Below are positions 1 through 11,495 of a stretch of DNA of 64,000 bases, piece after piece. Below the pieces are notes generated by a model. That model did no database searches. It worked only from the letters and a program-made list of their open reading frames with translations, and had not been told where the DNA came from. The first letter of the stretch is position 1. Each line of letters starts with the position of its first letter. Source of the DNA: Marasmius tenuissimus (taxonomy: Eukaryota; Basidiomycota; Agaricomycetes; Agaricales; Marasmiaceae); the NCBI GenBank assembly GCA_029532415.1, contig JAQOTA010000058.1, positions 496,001 through 560,000 on the forward strand. Direction: 5' to 3'. The position numbers were made by a program, and so were the translations under genes.

Positions 1-30
1 CCAATAGACGTAGGCCCAATGGCAACCAAC

Positions 31-959
31 TCAAGAAGACTTCTGTTTTTTGTTACTCCCGTCTTCGGAACTCTCCTCGTCTTTTTTTGCCTCGAGCTTC
101 CGCTTTCGTTCATCTTTGGCTTTATGCCGCGCAGCCTGTGAATTCCATTCCTGTTGCAGGTGCTCTTTCAGCGTCGGTATGTTCTTCATTGACTTGTCAC
201 AGTGAAAACAAGTTAAATCCTCCTTGAGTAATGCTTCGTATTTCTTCGCGTCGAGCTTCGCCATCTAAAGTCGAACAACTGTAATGAGGAGGCCCGTTCA
301 GATGATGAGGGCCTAGCTAGAGGATACCTGGGAGAAATAGGAAGGTTCGCTGTCGAACCACGATAGCACATCGTCGACATGTAAGAAGAAGCCCAGTTTC
401 GGATGAAACGAGTTGTAGTGTTTCTTGTGTTTCAGTTTCTCGGAGCAGAGGTCAGCGGAGATGATGTGGAGGTGTAAGTGACTGAGATTTCGTTGGGTGA
501 GTGGTTCACGGCTCGGCTTGGTTTGGAGGACACATACTGCATCGATGGACTCGCGTGAAATCCTGTCCATATTAGCCTATAGTAACGGTAGAGTTGATGT
601 CAACGACCGTACAAGTGGAAAACAGAGAGAACTCTATACCACTTGAATCCGTATCGTCGCACCATTTCAGACTCGATATCTTTCTTAACCTCTTCCGAAT
701 CATCCTTCAACGCGGTAACAAGCTCTTTTGCGCGCGTCTTATCGCACGCAAGCAGGGTTTTCAAACTGTGAAGGTCCTTGAGAGATAGGCCAGAGTCCGT
801 CTGATCGTGAATACGAGGCAAGGCAAGAAAATGGAAGATAGCTTTGGGGTATGCATCGTAAATCGTGAGTGTCAGTTCAGTGTGGGTAAAAAGCACAGAG
901 TCTGGAAATTCCGACGGTGCCTTCGTGGCATAAGTTCGTAAGAGAGATAGGTTGGCCAT
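31..959 (-). CDS. hnt3: Aprataxin-like HIT hydrolase (Hnt3 family)
   Basis: Removes AMP from abortive DNA-ligase intermediates (5'-adenylate ends) in nuclear DNA repair. Seen: exon 1 (from ATG at 959) carries the N-terminal HIT half (YPKAIFHFLALPRI). A middle exon, after two short introns, gives GFHASPSMHHLHLHII, which holds the catalytic histidine triad HLHLH. The next exon carries LKHKKHYNSF, and the last exon (264 to 31) has the C-terminal zinc finger beginning CFHC with LKEHLQQEW. These are the family's landmarks in the usual order, and there is no FHA domain, as in other fungal members. The last junction is phase 0 (donor after SYFSQ, acceptor just before the ATG-like codon at 264). The donor of the first intron is uncertain: the only phase-compatible GT sites add about 8 residues before GFHASP. 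The Lys-rich tail (KKQK) could be a nuclear signal. A reader of single ORFs would miss this gene because no exon is long. Confidence 0.88.
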
Positions 960-1188
960 GGTTCAATGCTCAATGTTATGGATCGAGTCAAAAGTGTGTT
1001 ACTCGGATACTCCATGCCGTGTTTCGACGCGTGTGACGGGTCAGAAGAGACTGGCAAGCAATCCACTAGAAATACATTGTACTATCCACTAAGAAATACT
1101 CGACATACATGTAAGTACTACGTACAGTAGGCATATATAATCCCAGTCCCTTTGACGTGTGTAAAAGTGGTCAGGATAATAATAACCT

Positions 1189-4100
1189 CTATCTTCCGGT
1201 CTCTAAGAGCTCCCTCAATTCATCCGAAATCCCAGGAGTTGCAGGAGTGCTACTCTCCGAAGAAGTAGGTGCTCCTCGCTGTTTGAGTCCGTCGCTCCTC
1301 TTGCTCGCTGACTCGGCTTGTTTTCGATCAAAATCTGCGATGATTTGTGCGAAAGACAGGAAGAGGACTTCAGCTTGTGCGAGGGTGGTGTCGAGCTCGA
1401 TGGTCATGCTGAGATCATTACAGTACTGTGGACACAGATTGTTCAGCTAAACATTATAGAGTGGTTGTAGACAAGATGCTTTACCTTCAATATCTCATCA
1501 AACTGTTGTCCAGAAATCAGATCAGCCATCCAACGGAAGACAGAAACGGAACCCACCTCAATAAGGTATCGTAGGATAACATCTCTATGAGACGTCAAGA
1601 TGGCCAATGCGATGAACAGGACAAAGTTGGTGCTGTAGTAGTCGGTCCAGAGGACCTCCCATAGGCTCAATACATCGTCGAAGGGGAATTCGCGCTTGAA
1701 AGCGATGAGGACCCAGCTGGAAGTAGGTTGCATTTAGCAAATCACACAATGCACGAGCATTCTGGACATACCGGAAGCAGAAGAACAGATTCAAGCCGTC
1801 AATTTTCTCTGCATCGGGAATGAGGCGGCGAAACTAATGCAAAATGAAGTAATGAACACAAACCAAAGTGACGATAGAGTTCTGGATCCATGACTCCGAT
1901 GAGCTGCTGTAATGTTAATAGATGCTTTTTCATTCCGCTTTGGTCGCGTAGGAAATTCTGTTTCTGCGCAGCGCTTCTTATTAGATCCTGTCACCTGAAG
2001 GTATTCTTTTCTCACCATTCGATGCATAAACTCCACGAAGCACCAGAACGTCAACTCCTCATCAGCACCCATAACGACGTATATCGGGGCACACAGGTCC
2101 GACATCCCTTGCACATATCCTTGAAGAACGCCTGTAAAGATGTGAAAACGATGTAGTACGATACCACTTACCCAGCTCCTTCTCGTAGAAGTTGTAAGTC
2201 AATAAAATTCCAGCAAGGCGGTCAATATGCTCGTTACTCGGTGACTGTGCCCCGATATCTGATAGGTTGGGTGAGATGACTGATACGCGTCTGGTCCGCG
2301 CCTGTTCTTCGTTGAGTTCGTTTGCCTTCTCTGTGGATGGGGTGCCAGAGGGGGTTGAGAACAAGGGCTGGGTGCGATCCGTTCGTCGACAATCAACGTC
2401 AATACGATGTCGCTCCTGAAACATCATGAGCGATTTGTTTTCCTCCAAGAGAACCAGGTTTACCTCAACTACATCCTGTCGATCAAAAACTTCGGGTACA
2501 CCACACCACTCGTCCCGCAGCTCTTGATAGCGTTGCCTGGAATGAGTCATTTCGTGCTTAGATGAAGTGGCGTAACATGAAAATTTAGAGTCTCACTGTT
2601 TTTCTCGCCACTTCTCTTGTCGTTCCTCTTGAGTAACATCCCACTCCATAACACCCAGCACGAACGGCCACGCCTTCCTCCGTAAATCGCCCTTCTTTGT
2701 AATTCCTCTTCTGAATACCTCTCTCTTCATTTCCTCCACCCTGACCTTTGGCCGACCATCCTCCCCGAACCAGCTATCCCACAGCTCTTCAGTCACAGGA
2801 TGCGCCGGATCCCGAGAAGGCTTCGGGGTCGGAAGATTGGACGTATTTTGAAGGAGCTCAAAGATACCTAATGAGGTCTCTTCCGTATCCTCGTCAGAGC
2901 CCGAAGGTATCACCGCGATCGCTTCGCGTTTCCGTGCTCTTTCACCCTCCTCTGCCACAATTCGCGCCCATCTGGCCAGATAAACTCTTGCGCTGTCAAA
3001 TTCACCGACACCTCCCTTCTCTACCCAGCTTGCCCACTCCCCGTTGGCGTTGACGAGGCTTTTGACGGGGTCAGGAAGATGAGGAACGATTGGTTTTGCA
3101 AGAGGGTGGGAGAGAATGTTTTGAGCAGCGTGTCTCGTTGCCCGCGTGATATTGGAGAACGACTGGAGAAGAGCCATACGGGCCTGAGAGGAAGATTGTG
3201 GAGAGGAAGCTACATTACCTAGGGAGCGGTGGAGGACGGATGACTTGTATGAGTATGGATTGGGTGGCGTACCTGAGAGGGGCTGGGGTCGAAGATGAGA
3301 GGGAACGGGAGAATGGGAGTTCGCATAAGAGGACTGAGCCAGGATATCGTCCACGGCATCATCAGAATACACCTGTGTTGAATGAGTCTCTATGTCGGCC
3401 CGCGATGGATCGACCAGAAACAGCGATGGTTGGAGGGTAGACCGAAGGATATGGGCATACGAGCGAAGTCGATTCATGAGATCCTCTCCACCCCATGAGG
3501 TGGTGGAAGACTTGGGAGATGTGATGGGTGTCGAAGGTGGGTACGAAGTCACACTGCTTCTCTTGATATTGGGCGGAGCTGCGGGAGTACGAGAAGTATG
3601 CATCGTGAATGACCGCGATTCATCGTCGTGGAAGTAAAGGGTGGGGAGTGTATCTCCGTTGATTAGATTGATTCCAATGGAGCCATCTGCAAAGAGCACA
3701 CAGTTTGAACGAGTCAAATCTCAAGAGAATGCTAGACCTACGCCACGATGAGAAGCTTGGAGGGTACACCAATAGGGAGTAGACAGATGTTAGGGGTACA
3801 GAGAAAGCGTAAGTTTCCGGCCTCGGGGACGGAAGGTCGATGAGAACGACATCTAAACGAGATATCAGCACCTGCAAAACAATGAAGAGTTCGTTCACGG
3901 ACCTTCGTCTTCTTCATCCTTTCCAGCTTGCTCCTCGATCTTCACAAACTTATCCCATTCTGCAGCTCCCTTCTCGTTCAACAACGATTCTGGAATCCAG
4001 GCAAGTAGATAGGTGGGATTGACAGCTTCCTGAATGAACATTAGGATAGGGATCGTGTCGTGTATGTGCCGATTAACTCACTCGTTTCACCAGAGATACA

Positions 4101-4383
4101 AACCCAGGGATGTTGTCCCGTGCGTAGGCAGTGGGGTTGACATAGACCTTCGACTTGCTGTACACGAGTCTGTATTTGTCTTCTGGCTCCTGGGGGCTCA
4201 ATCCTGGCTCCAAAGAGCTCGATGTAGATTGAGGAACTCGTTTGATTTCAACCATAGAGCTGTCCTACAAAAGGGAGAGTCAGAGAGACATCGCCAGAGA
4301 GGAATCGCCGAGCTTACTGAGAAAGTCGAGAGGCTGCTCTGGTAGGAAGATGCAGGAGAGTCAGAGAGCTCTGAATCATTCAT
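1189..4383 (-). CDS. gyp7: Rab GTPase-activating protein, Gyp7/TBC1D15 type
   Basis: Accelerates GTP hydrolysis by Rab/Ypt GTPases in vesicle traffic toward the vacuole. Seen: start at 4383 (MNDSELSD), intron, then an N-terminal domain with YSKSKVYVNPTAYARDNIPG, typical of the Gyp7 family, across three exons. A long exon (about 3690 to 2593) holds the linker and the start of the TBC domain (GDLRRKAWPFVLGV). The TBC catalytic signatures follow in smaller exons: the arginine finger region RIDVDCRRTDRTQPLF (about 2400) and the glutamine finger GYVQGMSDL (about 2110). Then come LNLFFCFR, WVLIAFKREF and a C-terminal tail ending at 1189. Both catalytic fingers are present, so it should be active. 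It contains at least ten introns; exact boundaries of the 1.8-2.2 kb exons were not all fixed. Confidence 0.9.
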
Positions 4384-4872
4384 CGGCTGTCGTTACAGCT
4401 GCGGTCCTGTCTAAAGCTCTGCGCACAGGCCGAACGAACCTAACCGAGGAAAGTAATGGAGAGATGTCATTGAATTTATCACGTGGACACGGGCGCTCAC
4501 CGCTGACTGTAAGCCTCAAGCGCTCAGCGCTCAGTGTCAAAGCGGCAAGTGCCCAGAAAGCTTCAGTCGGCTTCATTCAATCGTGAAGACTGCTATCGAA
4601 TGGCTCTCCAATATCAATTCTCAATCTTCAAGTTCATGCCTGCAAGGCTCAGGCTTTCCTTATGCATGACTTGAAGGTAAATATCAGTTGCAGAATAACA
4701 CTCTAGTACACATCCTGAATTGGAATGGTTACTGCTGATGTACAAGTCCTCTCTAAGAACATCCCGATGCAGTACCCTCAAAATTGCATACACGTTTCAA
4801 TCAAAGCGAGTTTCGGGCGTGGAAGTGTGTGCAGTGGGCATCGCAAGAAGATATCATCGGTGGTGTAACAAG
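4384..4872. other. Intergenic stretch, no gene seen
   Basis: Lies between the start of the Gyp7-type gene and the stop of rps21, both on the minus strand. It should contain the Gyp7 promoter and the rps21 3' UTR. No ORF with family features and no repeat was seen. Confidence 0.5.
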
Positions 4873-5297
4873 TTACTTTTGGTACGACCATACATTACGA
4901 AGCACTAGATAATAGAGCTCGATCAGTGAATAAACATGCACAAGTAGAATGGAAACGTACGGCCAGCCTTCGTCGCCAGTCTGTTGAGGGAGTCGTCACT
5001 CTCTCCCTGCGAGCGGACCTGACCACAAAGCGCAAAAGTGGTGGTGGTGTTCAGGGCACGGCCATTGGCATCGACATCCACAACGCTGATTTGAACCGAA
5101 GCGTGGTCCTTCGATGTGATGAGTCGGTCTATGGTGGTTCCTCTTTCAGCGCGCCGGTTAACTTAGTTTTCTCGAGATACACTCACTAGTTGCGGAGCAT
5201 TTACGGGGAACGTAGAGATCGACGAGAACACCCTGTTTAACTGTTTAGTATGAAATCAAACCACTATCACGCTGGCGCATACCTGATCGTTTTCCAT
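4873..5297 (-). CDS. rps21: 40S ribosomal protein S21
   Basis: Component of the small ribosomal subunit, cytoplasmic. Four exons were joined: 5297-5283 (MENDQ), 5232-5187, 5128-4961 and 4904-4873. They sum to 261 nt, an exact multiple of three, giving 86 residues; the family is usually 81-87. Seen motifs: [51 protein letters not shown] and the terminal [10 protein letters not shown]. All junctions are GT-AG and phase-consistent. The small first exon and early introns are common in fungal ribosomal protein genes. Confidence 0.96.
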
Positions 5298-5924
5298 GAC
5301 GGCTAGAGGAGTTTTTTGTGACGGCGATGAGCGTTGTGTATGGTGTTGGTCCGTGGGAAGAACTTTGAAGAACTGCACAGTTGCTTTCCACTTTGTCCTT
5401 GCTTGTCACCACTCGGCTTACGAGGAGCCGTTTACGTGATGGTCATCCAGGCAACCTCCAGGTAAGTTCATGCAGGCTTTCGCTCGAAAACGCTCTGACA
5501 CGCCAAATCATAGAGATACAGTATAAAACGTTTTACTGAGCAACCACTGTTCTCTATCTGTCGCTACCATGTCTCGAGAGCGGTTTTCTCCGGCCCGGTT
5601 CTCTTCCAAGTACTTATGTCTATGGATCAACTCAGGCCCTTACACAAGTTTTCTCTTGGGTTTCTCATCGACCGCCCCCATGACTGGGGGTATCTACCCA
5701 GACGCGGAAGTGGCTCCCATCCTCTGTGTTCAAATTATAGTGAGGTGTCGTCACCGCAAGTACACCTTTCAATCCCGTGGACCCCAGGCCCAAGCCCTTC
5801 GCTATTTATATCGATACGTACTTGAACCACTAGAACTTTTTCCCGGGAGAGAATCTCACGCGGTTTGCTCTTAAGTCAATGGGCGAGGCCACTGTTTCCA
5901 ACAATTTCTGCTATCTCACCGAGT
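5298..5924. promoter_or_regulatory. Divergent intergenic region rps21 / FAH gene
   Basis: Between the divergent starts of rps21 and the FAH-family gene. A TATAAAA-like box lies at about 5521. A 101-codon open frame begins at 5569 in fair translation context but resembles no family and lacks an obvious partner exon; I treat it as leader or chance. Confidence 0.4.
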
Positions 5925-7169
5925 ATGCGGTTGTTACGCTCTCCTCTCCCTATCCTCGTCGCTTTATTGCATGTCGCCAACGCGGCACGTATCGTTCGCT
6001 TTATCTCGGACGATGGCCAGGAATACACCGGAGATGCTATTCTAGCCAATGACACCACCGACGCTTCCCAAAGTACCAGTGCCAGGGTCATTCAGGGCGA
6101 CGTCCTCACCAATTTCACCATCACTGAGGAAGTCAAGGTTTGGCCGGACATCTCTCTCCTTCAAACTGTCACTCAAAGGATTTCGCGCAGAACATCACGA
6201 AGCTCCTGTCTCCTATTTCTCCGGAGAAAATCAGGACGGTTCGTTGTGTAGGGTTCAACTATATCGCTCACGCTGAACAGGTATGTGGCTCGTACGCGCC
6301 ATTCTCCGAGATTGCTTGGATCTTAAACACGTATCTCCCTAGAGCGATCACCCCATTCCTGATTTCCCCATCATTTTCTTTAAACCTTGGACCGCACTGA
6401 GTGACCCGGATACTATCGTTCCAATCACACCCGGCTACCAGAATCAAACCAACTTCACGTCCGAAATGGACTACGAGGCTGAGCTTGTCGTGGTAATTGG
6501 AAAGCGCGCCTTCAACATCTCTGAAGACGAAGCACTAGATCACGTCCTCGGTTATGCGGTCGGAAACGATGTCTCTCATCGAAGTGGGTGTCATGGCGCT
6601 GTTATTATTAAGGGGGCGTCTGACCACCCTTTCGTCCGTTTCATCAGGCTGGCAAGTTGACCGCGGAGGACAACCACAACCTCAGTACTCCATGGGTAAA
6701 GACGCAGATGGGTAAGACGATACCTGAGTCTTTCGTTCACTAAATCTTGCTGATTTCTGTATCACCGTAAAGTTGGGCACCGTGGGGTCCTGCTCTCGTT
6801 ACGACAGATGTCATTCCAGACCCACAGACACTCCAGCTCACCGCGCGCAAGAACGGGGAACTGAAGCAGAACGCTACAACAGCTGATATGATTTTTGGCG
6901 TCAAGGAAATCGTGTCGTTCGTTTCAATGGGAATCACTCTCATGCCTGGGGACATCATTTTCACAGGAACGTGAGTGACCATGCAATGGAGGTGCCTCCG
7001 TGTGATACTGACGCGTTTCCGTCGCAGTCCCGAGGGTGTTCAGTTTGGGATGGCTAACCCGGTCTGGCTCACCGACGGCGATGTCGTGGAAGTCGGTCTC
7101 TCGGAGATTGGATCCATCACCAATACATACACTTTCACGAACGGCACCACGTCCATATTCCCCTTTTGA
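5925..7169 (+). CDS. Fumarylacetoacetate hydrolase (FAH) family protein with signal peptide
   Basis: FAH-fold enzymes cleave C-C bonds or decarboxylate oxo-acids using a divalent metal. Seen: six exons. The first begins at 5925 with a hydrophobic signal-like stretch (PLPILVALLHVANA), followed by IVRFISDDGQEY. Later exons give VRCVGFNYIAHAEQ, the metal-binding EAELVVVIGK, the conserved GYAVGNDVSHRSWQ region, GWAPWGPALVTTDVI, and GDIIFTGTPEGVQFGM. All five introns are GT-AG and phase-consistent (for example AAG/GAT at about 6138/6179). Stop is at 7167. The protein has several N-glycosylation sequons (NDT, NFT, NIS, NAT, NGT). Most FAH relatives are cytosolic or mitochondrial, so this copy is inferred to enter the secretory pathway. 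Its substrate cannot be told from sequence. Confidence 0.88.
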
Positions 7170-7247
7170 AGTGTATAGCTCTATTCTTAGTACTTAATTC
7201 CTGAGTCCTGACTGAACAATGATTCGTTGCCCTCCGTCGAACAATTG

Positions 7248-8864
7248 TTATTGGTCTGACACCCCAGGATTGAAGCCCTTGGGAAAGACTTGCCGTACGT
7301 TAACATTTATGCGTGTTGAGTGCAAGTAATCTTCGTAGGGCTTCCATTCGGTATCGTCAATGGATCCCACCATATGCCGTGGTAAAGTGTTCTCCAGTAT
7401 TCGGGGAACACCTGTACGACAGTTTGAGCCGGGATATAGACGAGGCGCGTGTGTACATACCATGGTATGCCCTGCGACACCGAGGACCGGACATGATCAC
7501 AACATCCCCGCTTCTCAAGAGGATGGGAATGGGGTCGGTGTCCCGTGTAGGACCCCCGATTAAGAAGACGGCAGCGTTTCCGAGGCTGGGAGACGACGTC
7601 AGATGCGAATTTTAGAGTGAGGAAGAGAAATCACGATATTGATACAAGAGGGGACGTTGCGCAGACCTCTGAACGATCTACGTGGGCCATAAGAGTATCC
7701 TGTGGCGGAAAAAGTAAGAAAGTTCACCAGCGGGTGGTCTGTTTTATGAATCCTACCTTAGTTTGATAGAAGTTGACAATACCAGCATCAGGTTCTATCC
7801 AAGGTAGGATGAGTCGTAGCCAAGCATACGGATGAATACATGAGCACGAACCGTAAGACTCGCCCCATGTTCTCCAGTCATCTTCGTTTCCCCAGTCAGA
7901 AGCATCCTCAGAAAAGACCTCTTGCCAAGGAATAGCGCGCACAGCGTTCTGACATACGTCCTTCAATCTAGGATGCACCTCGACCTTTCCTCTCGTGAAA
8001 TCATATTGCTTGGTCCCCCAGTGATAGAACCTATGATTTGATATTCGAAGAGGCGTCTTTCTATCATGGCTCAGAGTGCGTACCAGCCTATGTTCGCCCA
8101 GCGGAGTTTAGGTAGGAGATCGAGGCTGGTGGCAGTTGCTACTGTTGGTGATGGGGTCGCCGGTGGCTTGGAGATATTCGATAGGGAGTTGTAAGTGTCT
8201 GCGGAGGCCGGAGTGTTGTTGATCAGGACTCTTGGTTCATGCTTCACTTCAGTCTTCTGGTCAGGAGGTAGAAGCTGATGGCGAGGAGGGGTCTCGACCT
8301 CTCGACTAGGATCGTCTTTCGCTTGAACGGCGACATTCCAGATGCCTTCTGGCGGAAGAACATAATGCGTATCGAGATTTGTTTCGTTTGGCGGCAGTGA
8401 GTGCTCCGATAGTGACCATCGGACAAGTTCACGCTGCTTCTCAGGAGTCAAGAACGAAGGAAGTATTACAAGTCCTATTGGGAATGATAAATCCAAGTAT
8501 AGATCGACACAGTGAGGGTGAAGCCGTCATGACTCGTACCAGGTATGCGAGATAGAATGTATCCTTTCCCGCCGCTCTGTAGCCTTATTTCCCGGAATTC
8601 TTGGGCATCGGCACGTCCACGCCATACCCCGGCAGTCACCTCATCGGCTCTCTCCTCATTCAGAAGAGCAAGGTCCAAAACATTTGAAAGATCTGGCGGA
8701 GGAAACCTGGCTTTATAGCGCTTCTCTGCTGCACGGAACGGGGTCCATTCCTGGTCGTTGTCCTGAATCCTATTTTTTGTCGACTTGAGAAATAGTTTTC
8801 GAGCTTTTTTGTACGCAGAGCTGGTGGGATCGTGAAGGTCGGACTTGGGTATGACGGAAGACAT
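7248..8864 (-). CDS. abh1: ALKBH1-type 2-oxoglutarate/Fe(II) dioxygenase
   Basis: Oxidative demethylase of the AlkB family, acting on nucleic acids (DNA or tRNA). Seen: start at 8864 (MSSVIPKSD). An AlkB N-terminal extension is followed by LRWANIGWYA, then the exon with PDAGIVNFYQTK. Iron ligands lie in HVDRSE (about 7690), followed by PLVSISLGNAAVFLIGG (junction donor TC|gtgatt, acceptor cccag). SGDVVIMSG follows and the distal His is in YHGVPRILE. The 2-oxoglutarate-binding arginines are in RINVNVRQVFP near the C terminus. Complete catalytic set (HxD...H, NxNxRxxxP), so probably active. Its start is only 103 bp from that of the divergent LETM1 gene. Confidence 0.92.
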
Positions 8865-8967
8865 TCGGCAAGGAGAATACTATTCAAGCGCTCTAACAGG
8901 CGTAAATATCCCTCACAAATATTTCTCTGCTTATGACCAACACCTCCTCTAGTTTCTCTCCTGATAC

Positions 8968-11259
8968 ATGTCTTTAATATGGCTCCCTCGCCGGTCACCT
9001 TTACACTTATCTCGTGCTATTAGTCGCTCCCAACACGCTTCAATACCCCTCCTTTCGACCCGTACATATATCCTACATCCCAGATTAACTCCACCTCCAC
9101 CCGGTATCCCCGCACGACGTCTGCAAAGTACCCAGTCCTCGAAACAACAAGAAGGGACTAGCACTTCTGTTCCGGTAGATTCAGAAGCCAAGCCAAACGC
9201 CGTAGCCACCCCAGAACCAGTAAAGGTCCGTTACTCAGTCGAGCATGGAAAAAGGTCAAGCATGAAGCGGCCCATTACTGGCATGGATCAAAGTTGCTTG
9301 TCTCGGAGGTTCGAATCTCAGCGAGGCTACAATGGAAGATTTTGCACGGAGAGCAGTTGACGCGACGTGAGAGACGTCAGGTGTGTGCAGACGCTTTTAA
9401 CAGGAGGTCAATTGAGACTGACGAACGAAAATAATAGCTCAAACGCACGACCCAGGATTTGCTACGCCTAGTGCCTTTTGCAGTCTTTGTTATCGTGCCA
9501 TTCATGGAACTTCTGCTTCCTGTCGCGTTGAAACTTTCCCGAACATGCTTCCGTCCACCTTTGAAGACAAGTTTGCTGCGGTGGGTTTTTTTAATACACG
9601 TCAAAAAGTCGCGTATTGGCTAAACTCTTTCTCTTGCAGGAAGAAAAGCAGCGAAAACTGCTACGGTCTAGATTGGAGATGGCCAAATTCCTTCAGGAAA
9701 CCTTGCGAGAATCCCCGCTGAAGGCCAACGCTCATATTGTTGGTAGTGATGCTTTCAAAGAGTTCTTCCGCAAAGTACGTCCGGTGTCTTATGTTCACGG
9801 CAGCTTCACCTAATGGTAATATTCTCATAGCTTCGCGCAACTGGCGAATCACCCTCCGCTGCTGATATCATAAACGTCGCGAGGCTATTTGACGATGACC
9901 TGACTCTCGACAACCTTTCTCGTCCTCAGTTAGTCTCAATGTGCCGGTATATGGATCTCAACGCATTCGGAACGGATAACTTCCTCCGTGGTGCTATTCG
10001 CTCAAGGCTTTTGAACCTTCGACGTGACGATCAATCTATTGACTCTGAAGGGGTTGACTCATTGACGACGTCAGAGCTGCAGGGTGCATGCCAGTCGAGA
10101 GGTATCCGGACGACCGGTGTGTCCCTCGCAAAGCTCAGAGAGGAGTTGTCTGGATGGATCAATCTGCACCTGCATAATCGCGTCTCTGGCGTCTTGCTCA
10201 TCCTCGGAAGGGCATTCCACTTTGACAAGAAGCCCACAGACGAAGAGGACGGCAAGACAAACGTGATCAAGAGCTTGGAAAGCGTGCTTAGTGGCCTACC
10301 CGATATTCTCGTGAGTTCTTCACTAAACCAGATGTCATCAGTAGTCCTAACGGATTCTCCGCCAGCTTAATGAAGCCGAATTGGAAGTCGACTCTGAGAA
10401 AGCTACATATAAGCAGAAACTCGAGGTATTACAGCAACAGGAGGAGCTCATCGAGGACGAAGAAGAGCAAGAGCAGAAGGAGGAGGATGCTCGTCGTGCA
10501 AAACGCGAAGCCGACGAGCAAGAGGCCCGCACTGCTCAATCGCTTTTGCCTGATTCTGAAGTGAGTGTATTGTCACAACGGCGTATTGGAAATGATCCTG
10601 ACATTGATTTAGCTGAAACCAGAAGTGGCTGAGGATAACGCCCGTATGACGACTGAGCAGCTGACAGAATTGAGCGAGGCACTTGTCATTCTCTCGGCCA
10701 AGTCCAGTTGTCTGAAAGAAAGACGCGAGTTGAGGGCGCTCATGGAAGAGAACCTGCAAGCAGAGGAGGTAAATCAATGAATCCCGTAATATAAAACCTG
10801 CGCTTATACTACTTTTTAGGACCCCAAGTCTCCTTCTGGCGCTCTGACGAAACGTATCCGCTCTATGTTAACCAAGATTGACCAACAACTCGAGGAATAT
10901 GACACGCGTGTCGGTAGTTCGTTGCAAATGATTTCTCAGGATGCCCAAGGTCGTATCTCCGTAGAGGATTTGCAGAAAGCGTTGGCTGTTATTAAACATC
11001 GGCCGGACGATGAAGTTGGGCAAGCTGTGATCCAGAAGCTTGACGCTGACAAGGACGGCTTTGTCGAGCTGGAACACGTTTTGGGGCTTGTCAAGGAAGA
11101 GGGTTTGGGTACGTGATTGTTCTAACCTCCTTCTCACTCGAATTTACCCGTCGGAATGTAGGTGTCGTTCTGGACGATTCAGCGCAGTCCATCATCGGCC
11201 TTGGGAAAGAGATCAAGAACTCGAAACCTCGGAAGGAAGATATTGTGCAGGAGGCTTAG
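8968..11259 (+). CDS. mdm38: Mitochondrial LETM1/Mdm38 family protein
   Basis: Inner-membrane protein of mitochondria involved in K+/H+ exchange, volume control and ribosome-membrane contact. Seen: Arg/Ser-rich presequence from ATG 8968, then KVKHEAAHYWHGSKLL and EVRISARLQWKILHGE. The transmembrane exon (about 9437-9580) reads LVPFAVFVIVPFMELLLPVA. The ribosome-binding-like LETM domain follows (MAKFLQETL, FFRKLRATGESPSAADI, ATG-less exons to 10370). A long Glu/Lys coiled coil spans about 10380-10560, and the C-terminal EF-hand-like loop is DADKDGFVEL. At least eight short introns. Stop TAG at 11257. Length and domain order match full-length family members. Confidence 0.93.
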
Positions 11260-11495
11260 ATCCAAAAGCGCGCCCCCGCGTAGCACACCCTACTCGTTAG
11301 ACAGTTCCATGTATCGATAGTACCGGTAGATTGAAACCTAATCAGATAGACACGGTTTGTGGGTAATACATATCATCTCCAGATAATAAATAGCAGTCGC
11401 CCCAGTACTGGTAGTGCCAGATACACTATTATATGTAGAGAAAGCTCCATAAATCGGTCGTTCGAGATGTCGTGATTACTTTGGCTAGCCTACGT

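Noticed and set aside
5569..5874. 101-codon open frame after a TATA-like box, before the FAH gene
   Set aside because: No family motif, no matching exon chain, and it overlaps the likely leader of the FAH gene.
9308..9319. GGTTCGAATCTC, resembling a tRNA T-loop
   Set aside because: It lies inside the well-supported LETM1 coding exon and no cloverleaf partner arms are visible upstream.
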